Shown here one piece after another: positions 49,973 to 59,570 of a stretch of 64,000 nucleotides of DNA. This DNA comes from Diphasiastrum complanatum. Taxonomy: Eukaryota > Streptophyta > Lycopodiopsida > Lycopodiales > Lycopodiaceae. The position numbers and the translations under genes are program-made. The notes beneath the pieces were generated by a model. The model did not search any database. It saw nothing but the letters and a program-made list of their open reading frames with translations, and had not been told where the DNA came from. Each line of letters begins with the position of its first letter. The first letter of the stretch is position 1. The stretch lies in the NCBI GenBank assembly GCA_029204225.1, contig MU831967.1, forward strand, positions 29,905-93,904, given 5' to 3'.

Positions 49973-50754
49973 GGCTTCAACTCTTGGGTCATTGCTTTAA
50001 CCCACTCTTTGAATTGAATTGCTTCTTGGACATCTTTAGGCTCTTCATATGATATAAAAAGTGCATGATAGGAAGTTTCACCTTCCACTTGCCTTCCTTC
50101 AGCATCATATGTGAGCCTGCTTGGCTCAGATCTTGCTCGTGTAGATCTTCTTGGTGTGGTAGCTTGAATTTGCTCCTCCTCAAGCCTCGGCCTCACCTCT
50201 TCTTTAACAACATCAAGATTGATGATTGATCTTGCATGAGACTCCTTGACCTGTGCATCACCCAAGTTAAACTTTTGATCTTCATGGAAGATCACATCTC
50301 TACTAACAACATTCTTGTTGGTAGAGAGTAAATAAACTTTATATGCTTTTTTGGTAGATGCATATCCTACAAAAATTCCTTTTACTGCACTAGGATCTTC
50401 CTTCTTCCTAGTTTCTAGAGGCACATGCACAAAGCATACACATCCAAAAATCCTAAGATGATCTACCTTAGGCTTTTTCTTATACAACATCTCAAATGGT
50501 GTCTTTCCTCCTATTGCAAGATTTGAAAGCATATTACAAAGATAGTTTGCACATGCAACTGCCTCTCCCCAAAATTCTTTAGGCAGAAAAGCTTCTAGCC
50601 TAATGGCTTTTGCACATTCATACAAAGTTCTATTGTTTCTCTCAGCAACTCTATTTTGCTGAGGAGTATATGAACAAGAAAACTCTCTTTGAATACCCCT
50701 CTCTCTCACAAAAGTCTTTAAACTTATTAGAAGTGTATTCTCCTCCACTATCAC
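49969..50754 (-). pseudogene. Copia integrase, C-terminal two-thirds
   Basis: A 261-codon frame holds RERGIQREFSCSYTPQQNRV with the catalytic Glu in AERNNRTLYECAKAI, then FWGEAVACANYLCN, FEMLYKKKPKVDHLRIFGC, VHVPLETRKKED, GIFVGYASTKKAYKVY and the linker toward RT (TPRRSTRARSEPSRLTYDAE). The first part of the core is in the piece to the right and is separated by a frame break at about 50760. Confidence 0.85.
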
Positions 50755-50782
50755 TTCTCAAAGCTTTCAACTTGAAAGGAAA

Positions 50783-51504
50783 CTACTTTTTTACATAAGC
50801 TTTGAAAGTAAGAAAAACATCATAGACCATGGCTTTTGAAGATAGCATATAGATCCAAGAATATCTTGTATAATCATCTACAAAAGAGACAAAGCAGTTT
50901 GCTCCTCCTTTGCTCTTAGTTGATGAGAAATGAACATCAGAGTGTACAAGTTTAAATGGTTGCTTTGTCTTTATACTTGATCTAGGAAAAGGCCTTCTGT
51001 GTGATTTTGCCAGCACACAAGCTTCACAAGGTAGAATCTCCTTACACAGTGTGGAAGTCCAACAACTTTTCCTTCTTTGACCATAGATTGCATGGCTTTG
51101 AAATTGGGATGTCCCAATCTCTTGTGCCACAGATCTTCCTATAGAACCTCGGTCTCATAAGCAATATCTAAAATGTTAGCACTCTCTCTAGAATCTAGTT
51201 TGTACAACTTACCAATTCTAGACCCTCTAGCAATAAATTCATTTTCTCTTGAGGTTATACACTTGTCAACTTGAAACTTGACATCCAATCCACTATCAAA
51301 CAACTGTCCTACACTGATGAGATTCTTGGTCAATCTAGGTACATACAGTACATCATGTAAGCAAAGAGATTTTGATGATGATGCATGCAGTGGAATACTA
51401 CCTATTCCTTCAATCCTACACTCTACATCATAAGCAATATAGATTGATCTTTTTACACCTAGATATGGCATGAGATTAGTGTAAGAGTTCCTAGAACTAG
51501 ACAT
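50783..51504 (-). pseudogene. Copia protease end, pre-integrase, integrase start
   Basis: 51139-51504 has the post-active-site protease region (YIAYDVECRIEGIGSIPLH, LHDVLYVPRLTKNLISVGQL). 50783-51130 has the pre-integrase CEACVLAKSHRRPF and the integrase start LVHSDVHFSSTKSKGGANCF with its first Asp. The protease active site appears as WINSGS-like sequence near 51520, with Asn in place of Asp. A frame break separates the two pieces at about 51131. Confidence 0.78.
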
Positions 51505-51558
51505 ACGGGAACTAGATCCACTATTTATCCACCAGACTTCCTCATTCTTAAAAGAAAA

Positions 51559-52366
51559 TTATGAAAAAGTAGACATCATTAATGAATCCTCTCTTTCACT
51601 CTCAACACCCTCACACTCTTCCTCATTAGTAAGGTTAGCTTGCTTAGATTGGTTCTTCTTCTTGAAACAATTTGATGCATAGTGTCCTTTCTTGCCACAA
51701 AAAAAACACTTGATCTTTGACAGTCTTCTTGCCACTGGATGTTGTAGCTTGTGAGGACTGATCCTCACCACCTTCTTTGGCTTTGTCTTTCCTAAAGTGT
51801 TGTTGTACTTTGTCCTTGCCTCTTGACTTGTCTCTGATGAAGAGTGTTTTGTCATCTCCACCATCTTTCAATGAAAGTCTATTGATCCTCAACATCTTGT
51901 TCTCTTGCCTGCTTTCTTCAGCAATGAGAACACCTTGCAGTGTCTCCAAGGATGGAAGATCCTCCTTGACAACATAAGTCTGCACAATATTGTCATACTC
52001 ATCTCTAAGTCCATTTAGGACTACTTGAACAAGTTCAGTGTTCTTAAGACCATCACTAATACCACTTAACTCTTGATGAAGATTCTTAACTCTGATGACA
52101 TATGATGAAGCACTCTCATCTACTCTTTGATAACTTAGAAAGATTTGGTTTCTAAGTGTAAGCAATCTAGAAGTATTCTTGATTTCATAGATTATTTTTA
52201 GAGTATCCCAAGCCGCCTTGGCAGTGGTGCATGTACTGATCTCTTTTAACACTTCATTGGTAACATTCATTTTTATAGAATGAAGGACAATTCTGGTTCT
52301 TTTGTGAAATGCTACAACTTCATTAGGTGTAGCAGGTTCTTCTTCAGCTCCACTCACAATATCCAT
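51559..52366 (-). pseudogene. Copia Gag with zinc knuckle
   Basis: The frame 51644-52366 reads RIVLHSIKMNVTNEVLKEIS, AAWDTLKIIYEIKN, LVQVVLNGLRDEYDNIVQTY and LIAEESR, the copia Gag core. A frameshift near 51740 moves to the overlapping frame 51559-51864 with a canonical CX2CX4HX4C knuckle (CFFCGKKGHYASNC). Compared with the complete copia element, this relative keeps the zinc knuckle. Confidence 0.85.
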
Positions 52367-53159
52367 TACATCCTATAGAATCAATAATGATTCCATTTTG
52401 ATCTTCCACATTGCATAATTGGAAGATGTTAATCTCTCACTATGCTCTAGGAAATGTGAACCAGATGAAGACATCTTCTCTATGAGAAATTCTAGTAATG
52501 ATAAAAAAATGGAGCTGAAATAATGTTGCTTGCTATCTCAATCTAGGATCTAATACAGATGTTGATCCACCCTATGAAATCTAGCAATAGATGTGAGAAC
52601 AAATTCTCAACACAGAAAATCAATCTATCTTGAATTTGGATCTTGCTTCAGTCACAAAAAAGAAGCACATGCAAGCAAGAAGTCCATCTCTCCTACGAGT
52701 TTCAACTCAAACACAATAATATGTGTGAAATGAAAAGTCTAAGACCTCAGAACACTCACTTCTATCCAATTCTACTTGATTGACAGTGAAAATTGATGAA
52801 AAATGGTGAAAAAGACTGATGTGTGCTCACTTTGGCATAACCCACGAGTTGAGTACCCTCTCAAACTCTCTGATTGCCTAAAACTCTTCTAAAAACAAAT
52901 CAAATTGATTTAGAAACAAGAACAACACATTCTACTCTTCAATACCTATCCAACAAGCTATTGAACATCAAATTTGGATCATTCCTTGAGAAGTAGCACT
53001 CATTAATGAGGACTGATTTCACACGTGTGAGCTCTCTGTCCGTACAAAGCTCCGCTGGATCAAATCAGCCTTGATTTGATCCACTTATAATCCACAGATA
53101 GCTTATTTCTTGTTGGAAGTAAATTTGGTTTGTCAATGTTTGGCTACATCTACTCACGA
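52367..53159 (-). other. Copia 5' gag start and leader, cut at 53160
   Basis: 52367-52480 on the minus strand still reads as the Gag start with stops (SSSGSHFLEHSERLTSSNYA-like). The rest is leader. It contains CACACGTGTG near 53021. No primer site or 5' LTR is seen: the sequence is interrupted at about 53160 by another LTR. Confidence 0.55.
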
Positions 53160-53934
53160 TGTGGTGTAGTATAGAGAGGATCGTCTGCTTTCTAAGTTTT
53201 TTTTACCAAGCTTTAGACGGAGTGCGAAAATAAAACAATGATGAAGCACTAAGGCTTACCCAACTAGTGCTCAAAATAGAAATGAGATTAACTAAGATGA
53301 AAAAATACAAAACCTTACTAAGGCTTACCCAACTAGCAAGGTGATTAAACTAAATCCTAGATTAACACCCAAAGGGTAATAAAATGAGATTGCGGCCAAT
53401 ACTAAGCAAATAAGCAATAATGAACATGCCACAATAAAACCGATGAAAAGGAGGCAAGAGGAGGTCCGAGCACCTTCCCTCAAGCTATGCACCTTTCCAA
53501 GGGGAACACAAATGAAATAGAATGATAATTCTCCAAAATAGAGAGCAAGATAGCTTAATCTCAAAAGTGTTGTTTACAATGCAAATACCTCTCCTTTTAT
53601 GGCAAGGAGGGCCTTCCATAAGTGTCTACTAACTTATGGGACTAATATGTTTCTAGCCTTTCTAGAACTTTTAACTTAGGATTTAGAACTTCAAATTTCT
53701 TAACTTAGGAAAACTTAATCAAAATATTTCTAATCTTAAGTTTTCTAAGTCTAAGTTTTAAATCTAAATTTAAGCTATTTTATTATTATTTAAGCTTCTA
53801 CTCATGGACTTACAAAACACATGCCATGGCTGAAGTTTATTGACGGATACTCATACGTGGTCTTATAAAACACATGCCACGGAGTTTTATTTTATTTTAT
53901 TTTTATTTTCTGTGTGTTAGCACAGTTGCTAACA
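53160..53934 (-). repeat. LTR of another minus-strand element
   Basis: In plus-strand coordinates it starts TGTGGTGTAGTATAG and ends GTTGCTAACA, and is followed by TTATCTCCCTCCAT, the complement of a purine tract. That marks it as the 3' LTR of an element lying to the right on the minus strand, inserted in the leader of the copia element at 48512-53159. TAAGGCTTACCCAACTAG occurs twice inside (near 53249 and 53321). The partner LTR was not found. Confidence 0.5.
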
Positions 53935-54421
53935 TTATCTCCCTCCATAGAATGGTGAACAAGATACATGTAAAAGAACATAGAATCATAATGAAAGGAT
54001 TCCTCCATGTATCCACCTTTGAATTCTCTGTAAAACAGCAACAAACGAGCTGTAATTGAAAGTAACCAACAAGTGTTTGCATGCCTCCTCCACATTCCAC
54101 TATGCCCATAGTGAATGTACCATGTATCTCCATGAATGAACCTCCATCACCACCTTGCCTTTGTAGATCTCCAATCCATGAAATCCCTTGAATGAATGAA
54201 TGCCAAAATGATGTGTTCTCTGCTCCATTTTAATGAGCAAAACATGAACTTGAAATACTTGAAGTATCTCCACAAGATTTGCATTCAACCCTTGATCCTA
54301 CATTGTCAACAATTTGCCAATTTGCCAACACTAGAATGCTAGATCTTGAACTTTGCTAAAAAATAAACATACTGACCACTTCAATATCTTTCAAGATTTG
54401 AATCAATGCATTTACTTGATT

Positions 54422-55171
54422 TTAAAAACCAGCAATGATAACTATTCCATCTCCAAGATCCAAAGGATGCAAAACTATGGAACTAGTTTCATTGAATTTT
54501 GACAATTCCAACACATTGACATGACAATGTTCATACATGAGATTAAACAAGTAAGGTAGAGTAAAAGGACACTTTCTTGTTGCTCCAAGGACCTTACTTG
54601 AACCTTCAAGAACCTGTAAAAACATATCCAAAATGCTTTGCCCATGTGGCTCCCCTTTGATGCTTTTGACGAGCTTCCAATTGTTACTTGCCTCTTGGTG
54701 TTGATGAAGATCAACATCTTGATCTTTCAATAAAACATCAAGGACTTTGCATCTATAAACATCTTCAGATCTGAACCTCTGAAGATACTCTCTCTCAAAC
54801 ACATAATTAACATCCCACAAGATCTCATCATTGCTTGATTTCAACCTTTCACTATAGTTAGTGAAAACAATGTCACCATCATAAACCAAAAGATAGATTT
54901 CTACAATTCTATCCAACATGAAGTAGAGTAGATGAAGTTGAGTATCAAACCTAATCAAACCAGCCCATTTGAGTTCAAACCAAACCTCAATGAGCTCACC
55001 AATGAGATCTTCCTTGCCTTGAAGAAATTGCCACTTGAGTTGCTCCATGTAGTCTTCTTCATCCAACCTTTTGCCATCTTGATCATGCATGAACTCTCCA
55101 CCACAATCATAGCATCCTTTGAGTTGATGAAGAGATGTAAGATCCATGCCTTGAATCTTCCCAAGAGTCAC
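54422..55171 (-). CDS. Unidentified 249-codon reading frame
   Basis: A long open frame in AT-rich DNA; the listed start is GTG and the first ATG is at 55147. The frame is open upstream to a TAA about 30 bp further right. Readable pieces include GKIQGMDLTSLHQLKGCYDC, EDLIGELIEVWFELKWAGLI, YLLVYDGDIVFTNYSERLKS and LLKDQDVDLHQHQEAS. There are two Cys in CYDC but no known domain, signal peptide or clear membrane span. It lies about 490 bp from the purine tract and LTR at 53160-53934 on the same strand, so it could be an extra frame of that element. I do not recognise the family. Confidence 0.4.
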   Translation of the reverse strand: MTLGKIQGMDLTSLHQLKGCYDCGGEFMHDQDGKRLDEEDYMEQLKWQFLQGKEDLIGELIEVWFELKWAGLIRFDTQLHLLYFMLDRIVEIYLLVYDGDIVFTNYSERLKSSNDEILWDVNYVFEREYLQRFRSEDVYRCKVLDVLLKDQDVDLHQHQEASNNWKLVKSIKGEPHGQSILDMFLQVLEGSSKVLGATRKCPFTLPYLFNLMYEHCHVNVLELSKFNETSSIVLHPLDLGDGIVIIAGF

Positions 55172-55432
55172 TCTTCCTTTGCCCTTTCTTTCAGCTATGG
55201 TGATATTTTGTTAACTATTTGTTTTGTTTTGCAGATCTGCATTAGTAGCTCCTCAGAATATTAAAGACAATGCTTCACTAGGAATGTCATTGGGCACAAT
55301 ATTGACTTGCAAATCCACTGAGTGTATACATATCCCTCTTGTGCGCCATCTTGATAGTTAGTTTTTTTTCAGTTATCCCTCGCACACAAGTGTGATATTC
55401 ACGTTACTGCCATGGCCTCTTCCCTAGGATCC

Positions 55433-56401
55433 TCATGAGATTCAGGCTTGAGATCATTTCTTAGTGAATTTGGGACTACTGAAAACCTAGACTACTTCCA
55501 CAGCCTATTCAGGCCATATCGACATGTTTTGAGTACTGCACAACCAAATTCTAACGTATTTTATGAACATTATGTTAGATTTAGAGATATCTTTAGTAAG
55601 CTTGTTTTCTCCATAGGTCCACTCCAGTACATGCATTATACTGATCTTGTTCATTTCCGACATAGACTGGATAGAATGTTCACCAAATTGTTTGATCTTT
55701 TCAAAAGCAGTTCAATGTGTCCGTATTGCAACAAGAAATGTCAATTGGTTGAATATCAGAGTGGTTTCATACTTTTCCTGCTAGTTCAGATCCCAGATGA
55801 TGAGGAGGTTTCTGTTGTTGACCTTCCTTTTGCATCATCCTCTGTTCAGTCAACTATTAAGGATATCAGTCACTTTCTTATCGACACTCCTGATAAGGAA
55901 AGTGACTTTATTGATGTAAATACTGATGTTCTCCGGGATTCTTTTGTTGGCCAAAATACATCTGATCATGAATCCAACCCTATAGAGGAGTCGAAATGTC
56001 TTTTCAATTTTTTTGTACATTATATTACTAACGATGTATATTTTACTACTGTTGATTTATGTAAATTTGCTGACTATCATGAAGACGAGGTTCTAAGTTT
56101 ATTATCTGGCACAATTTTTGAATTCTCCGACTTTGTAGATTTTGAAACAGATGACCTTGTTGCTAGTATTGGTTTTGATGATGAGGAGGGACTTATGACC
56201 GGTGAAGAATGCCTGACTAAGACTTTATCAAATATAGATGAGGATGGGTGAGGCAGACCATCCGATGAAGAATTCACAACATTTCAATCCCAGAAAAATT
56301 GCCCTCGTCCATCATTAATGCATTTCACTGATGATTCCACTTCAGTACGTGGTCATTATATTGATCATCCTGATCTAGTTGCTGATGATGATGAAAAATC
56401 T
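55433..56401 (+). pseudogene. Unidentified plus-strand reading frame with splice donor
   Basis: The frame is open from about 55433 to a TGA at 56249-56251 and continues in the same frame to 56419. AAATCT at 56396-56401 is followed by GTAAGT, a strong splice donor. Features: an acidic Asp/Glu/Ser-rich C-terminal half; a possible metal-binding CPYCNKKC near residue 90; YRHVLSTAQPNSNVFYEHYV near the start. There is no ATG at the start, so an upstream exon is likely. It faces the transposase gene at 57125-58815 (convergent). No family is recognised. Confidence 0.4.
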
Positions 56402-56448
56402 GTAAGTTTTTAAACTTTCTTGCATTAGAATGTTTTAAATCACTGAAT

Positions 56449-56769
56449 GTGTTTTTGCTAGCATATTTCCTATTGCAAGATTCTCTCATAATAGATGATT
56501 TTGCTGCGAGACGAGGTGGTTTCAGACAACACGCATCCTCGTTCCAGAGGGATAGTGGACTAGGCCACTATTTTAGGCCTTTCCCGAGGAATGAGATCTG
56601 TATTGCTCATTCCAAGCTGAGCCCAGTCGGGGAGAGTCTTATAATGGCAGTTAAAGCTTTATCATTTTACCTAGGAGGACATAAATTTGTCAAGACAAAT
56701 AAGATCATTTTTGTCAAAAGATCTTATGTTTTGAACATTTTAGACTTTACTAATGGAATGTTCCTTTAA
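56449..56769 (+). other. Unidentified open frame, possible downstream exon
   Basis: A 106-codon frame reads DFAARRGGFRQHASSFQRDS, then LGHYFRPFPRNEICIAHSKL and LIMAVKALSFYLGGHKFVKT. Acceptor-like TTTTTGCTAG and ATTGCAAG precede it, but none joins it in frame with the donor at 56402, so a single spliced product is not shown. A weak likeness of its middle to retroelement RNase H (SPVGESLIMAVKAL) is not enough to name it. Confidence 0.3.
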
Positions 56770-57322
56770 GGAGCTCCCATTATTCAATGTATTCCACTTA
56801 TATTGAGCTTAGTGGAAATAAGGATAATGCACATCTATTAGATGCATACGCTAGCAGAGAATTTCTTTGTGACAATACTGCCATAGAATTTGACACAAGA
56901 TCTTATGATGAATAGTTGACACTTTGTATTTTGGTATAATATAATCAATACATTTACATTGAGTATTTTTCGTCTCTTGTTCAATGAATTTGCAAAGCAA
57001 TTCTGAACATGTCATGATTTGATGACAATGATGATCTTCTACTCAACAATTATCTAACTTTCTCTTCTTGTATGAACTTGCATGCTTTTCTAAACTTGTT
57101 GTATTATGTGGACTTTGTTATATGTCAAATCTGAACTCTGTGGTGGAACCACTGAAACAATTGAAAAGTGTAGTTTGATTTCTCATTGGTTCCTCCATGT
57201 TGTGGATTTTGATGAAATGCTGCTCATGCTTGCCAGTGTGACTTCTCCATCCCTAGTGATGACCATACACTCAACCTTCCATATGTATTTGCAAAAAATG
57301 CTATATGATATCTTAGTATGTG

Positions 57323-57411
57323 CTGCATATGACAAAATCATAATGTTAGTCTTATGTTTGGATCTAAATATATATGAAAATTTGAAAGCATTTTAGAAAT
57401 TTTATACTAAC
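57323..57411 (-). other. Intron 2 of the transposase pseudogene
   Basis: 89 bp with donor GTTAGT, AT-rich body, a branch-like CTAAC and acceptor CATATGCAG. Removal joins the exons at ITHYM|HILRYH, completing the His pair of the conserved C-terminal block. Confidence 0.7.
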
Positions 57412-58230
57412 CATGTAATGAGTGATGTGATCTTCTCCCCATGCTTTTGATACTACATTAACAAACTCGACACAAGCCCTTTGGACAACTTTCTTATCAA
57501 TATCAGACTATTTTTCTTTTCTTAAAATAGCAATCATACTATCAAGCTTTTTCCATACATCAACTTTTAGTACTGTGGTTTTATCGTCTTTCTCGAAGTC
57601 CTGAGTGGCAGCAATAATATCTGTCCAGACTGAGTGTTGAATGTTAGAAGCCTTACTTGTATGATTTGATAGGAAATGACGTGCCTTTGCTCCTCCTATG
57701 CTTGGCTTAGTTGGCATGTTCCCATTCTTTCCTGAAATCTTTTCATCTTTTTGAATTTTAACATGTCCTTTATGGAGTCCTGCTTTTGAGAAAACATCTT
57801 CTAATCGAGAGATAGCTTCTTTTGCCAAAGATGCTTGTTTAGTATTCCAAGCAAAAACTATATGAAGATATATGATCTTTTCTATTAATCTAACTTCTGC
57901 ATGAGGAGTGCAAACATGCACATTTTTTTAGGGAATAGACAGCACAGGCTTCCAGTTTGGATATGCATATTCTCTATTAATTATTGTACTCCTAGTTACA
58001 TCTTTTGCCATTTTCATGCAGTACAAACAAGGGTGTTTAGATGTAGCACCATGAGAGACATTATACATACATTTTAATGTTTTTAAATCACCTGCTAAGT
58101 GCCATTCAACACTGAAGTCTCCAACTCCTGGAACATTGAGAAGTCCTCCATCCATATGGTCCTTGATGATCCTATGATAAAATGTCCTCGAGAATATCCA
58201 TGATAATATATCATGATCCTCTTTCAGCAC

Positions 58231-58291
58231 CTGTCCAAAGAATAAATCAGCACCTGTCCAATGAATGTAATGTAATAATGAAGCTAGTTAC
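58231..58291 (-). other. Intron 1 of the transposase pseudogene
   Basis: 61 bp with donor GTAACT and acceptor TTTGGACAG. The acceptor area is duplicated (TTGGACAGGTGCTGA-like copy 20 bp upstream), giving a possible alternative acceptor. Confidence 0.7.
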
Positions 58292-58815
58292 CTGAAACAC
58301 TGCCAACCACCATATACCATTTTCTGACTGGACACTGAATCTAAAATCTTCTTGGTTCTTTGTTTGTGATAGAGCACCATTCATGAGAGTTATACTAACC
58401 CTCTCCATCTTTTGCCCTTTCACAATTTCTGACTCATCTAACTTAAGTACTATGATTATTTTGCCATTCACCTTTTCATAGGTTATATCATAGAATGTGA
58501 CAATGTATCTCAGCAAGTAATTTAGATCAACAAATAAATTGTTTGATGAATTATAGAATATCGATCTTCCATCAGTTTCATACACCTCCTCAATATGAGT
58601 TATTGAAGAGAATGTGGGATGTGTCAAAGTGCTTGGATCTTGTGGATATAATGTTCCATCTATCCACAAATCCAAGTTTTTTTTTTCCTTCTGCCCTGTA
58701 ACGAGAACGATCCTCAACAAATATTTGAATTCCTTTGCCTCCTCTTCTCTGCAAAGGTGCCAAATCATAGGGATATCCACATGTAGATGATACAATGTCA
58801 TCATCAAAAAAATAA

Positions 58816-59273
58816 TAGAGTAATTAGTTGCATCAAAGTACTATGACCAGATTCTATGAAGCAAAATAAAATTCTCATCTTTGATTATATTATATAATAT
58901 GTACGATCAATCCAATCTCCATGCTTGTATGCTTGGTTCAAAGTTGGAAATGCCGCTCATTTTTTTTATTCCAATAGGTAGTTGGCGCTCATATTTCCAT
59001 TCTCGTGGAAGGAATGCATATGTAAACATTTTGCATTCTTTCCTGATTCGAATTTGGGGATGGTGGTCATATTCTAGATCTAATGAAAATACTGCCCTTT
59101 TTGTAACCAATGGAGAGAATATTTTTGAATTTAGTCAAGTTATACTGCGAACTGTTAACAGTTCTTAACTGGGACTATAGACACTGTGGTTAGATCATTG
59201 GGAGTTGGGGAGGCCTTGGGAGTGGTGTGGGCAAGCAAATAAACAATATTGTTTTTTTAATTTTAATATTTTT
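58816..59273. other. Gene-less stretch
   Basis: This is upstream of the visible transposase coding sequence on the minus strand. I find no convincing N-terminal exon or terminal inverted repeat here. Confidence 0.4.
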
Positions 59274-59570
59274 CTATATCCTAAATGGCATTCCTTGAAG
59301 GGTCTTTTTGATATTGAGAACTCCTCTAATGGTGCCTAATGCCTTTTTCCACTCTTCAGCATGTGAACTTTTAAGTGCTTGTTTGAAAGTTTGAGGCTCT
59401 GAATCAATTGATGCACTTAAGGCAAAATAAGACCTCCATCCTAACTCCAAGGCCTTTATGGATGGTCTCTTTTCTCTAGTAGATCTTCTCAATGTAGGAG
59501 AACTTGCAGAAGATCTAGCTGGAGGATCAGCAATCATTAGAGGGGTTTTCGATTCTAAAAGGGCCGTATA
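59274..59570 (-). pseudogene. Copia pre-RT fragment
   Basis: The minus-strand frame reads TLRRSTREKRPSIKALELGW, SIDSEPQTFKQALKSSHAEE and WKKALGTI. This is the linker and the first block before reverse transcriptase in copia polyproteins. Nothing else of the element is visible near it. Confidence 0.7.

Larger units (their letters stand above)
57125..58815 (-). pseudogene. RAG1/Transib-like DDE transposase, three exons, broken
   Basis: Exon 1 (58815-58292) ends CAG|GTAACT; intron 58291-58231; exon 2 (58230-57412); intron 57411-57323 with acceptor TATGCAG; exon 3 (57322-57125). Both joints are in phase 0. Putative catalytic residues: Asp in VLKLDESEIV (58436-58438), Asp in HLAGDLKTLK (58087-58089), Glu in SSLGMEKSHW (57245-57247). 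A CX2C (HPCLYC) lies 20 residues after the second Asp. HX4H (in HILRYH) lies 25 and 20 residues before the Glu. Vertebrate RAG1 has the same order with nearly equal spacing. Three in-frame stops (57928-57930, 57508-57510, 57224-57226) and perhaps a frameshift at an A10 tract (58677-58686) disable it. The N-terminus is not visible. Family placement is inference from spacing and motifs. Confidence 0.75.

Noticed and set aside
55433-56769. The convergent plus-strand gene as a RAG2-like partner.
   Set aside because: No kelch-type repeats or PHD-like Cys/His pattern is visible. Only the convergent layout is suggestive.
56449-56769. This frame as a retroelement RNase H.
   Set aside because: Likeness is limited to a short stretch; the catalytic Asp pattern and flanking RT are missing.
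59182-59188. CACTGTG, the complement of the RAG heptamer CACAGTG, upstream of the transposase frame.
   Set aside because: A 7-bp match is expected by chance several times in 64 kb, no nonamer or matching copy is seen at the other side of the gene, and no 5-bp duplication could be paired with it.
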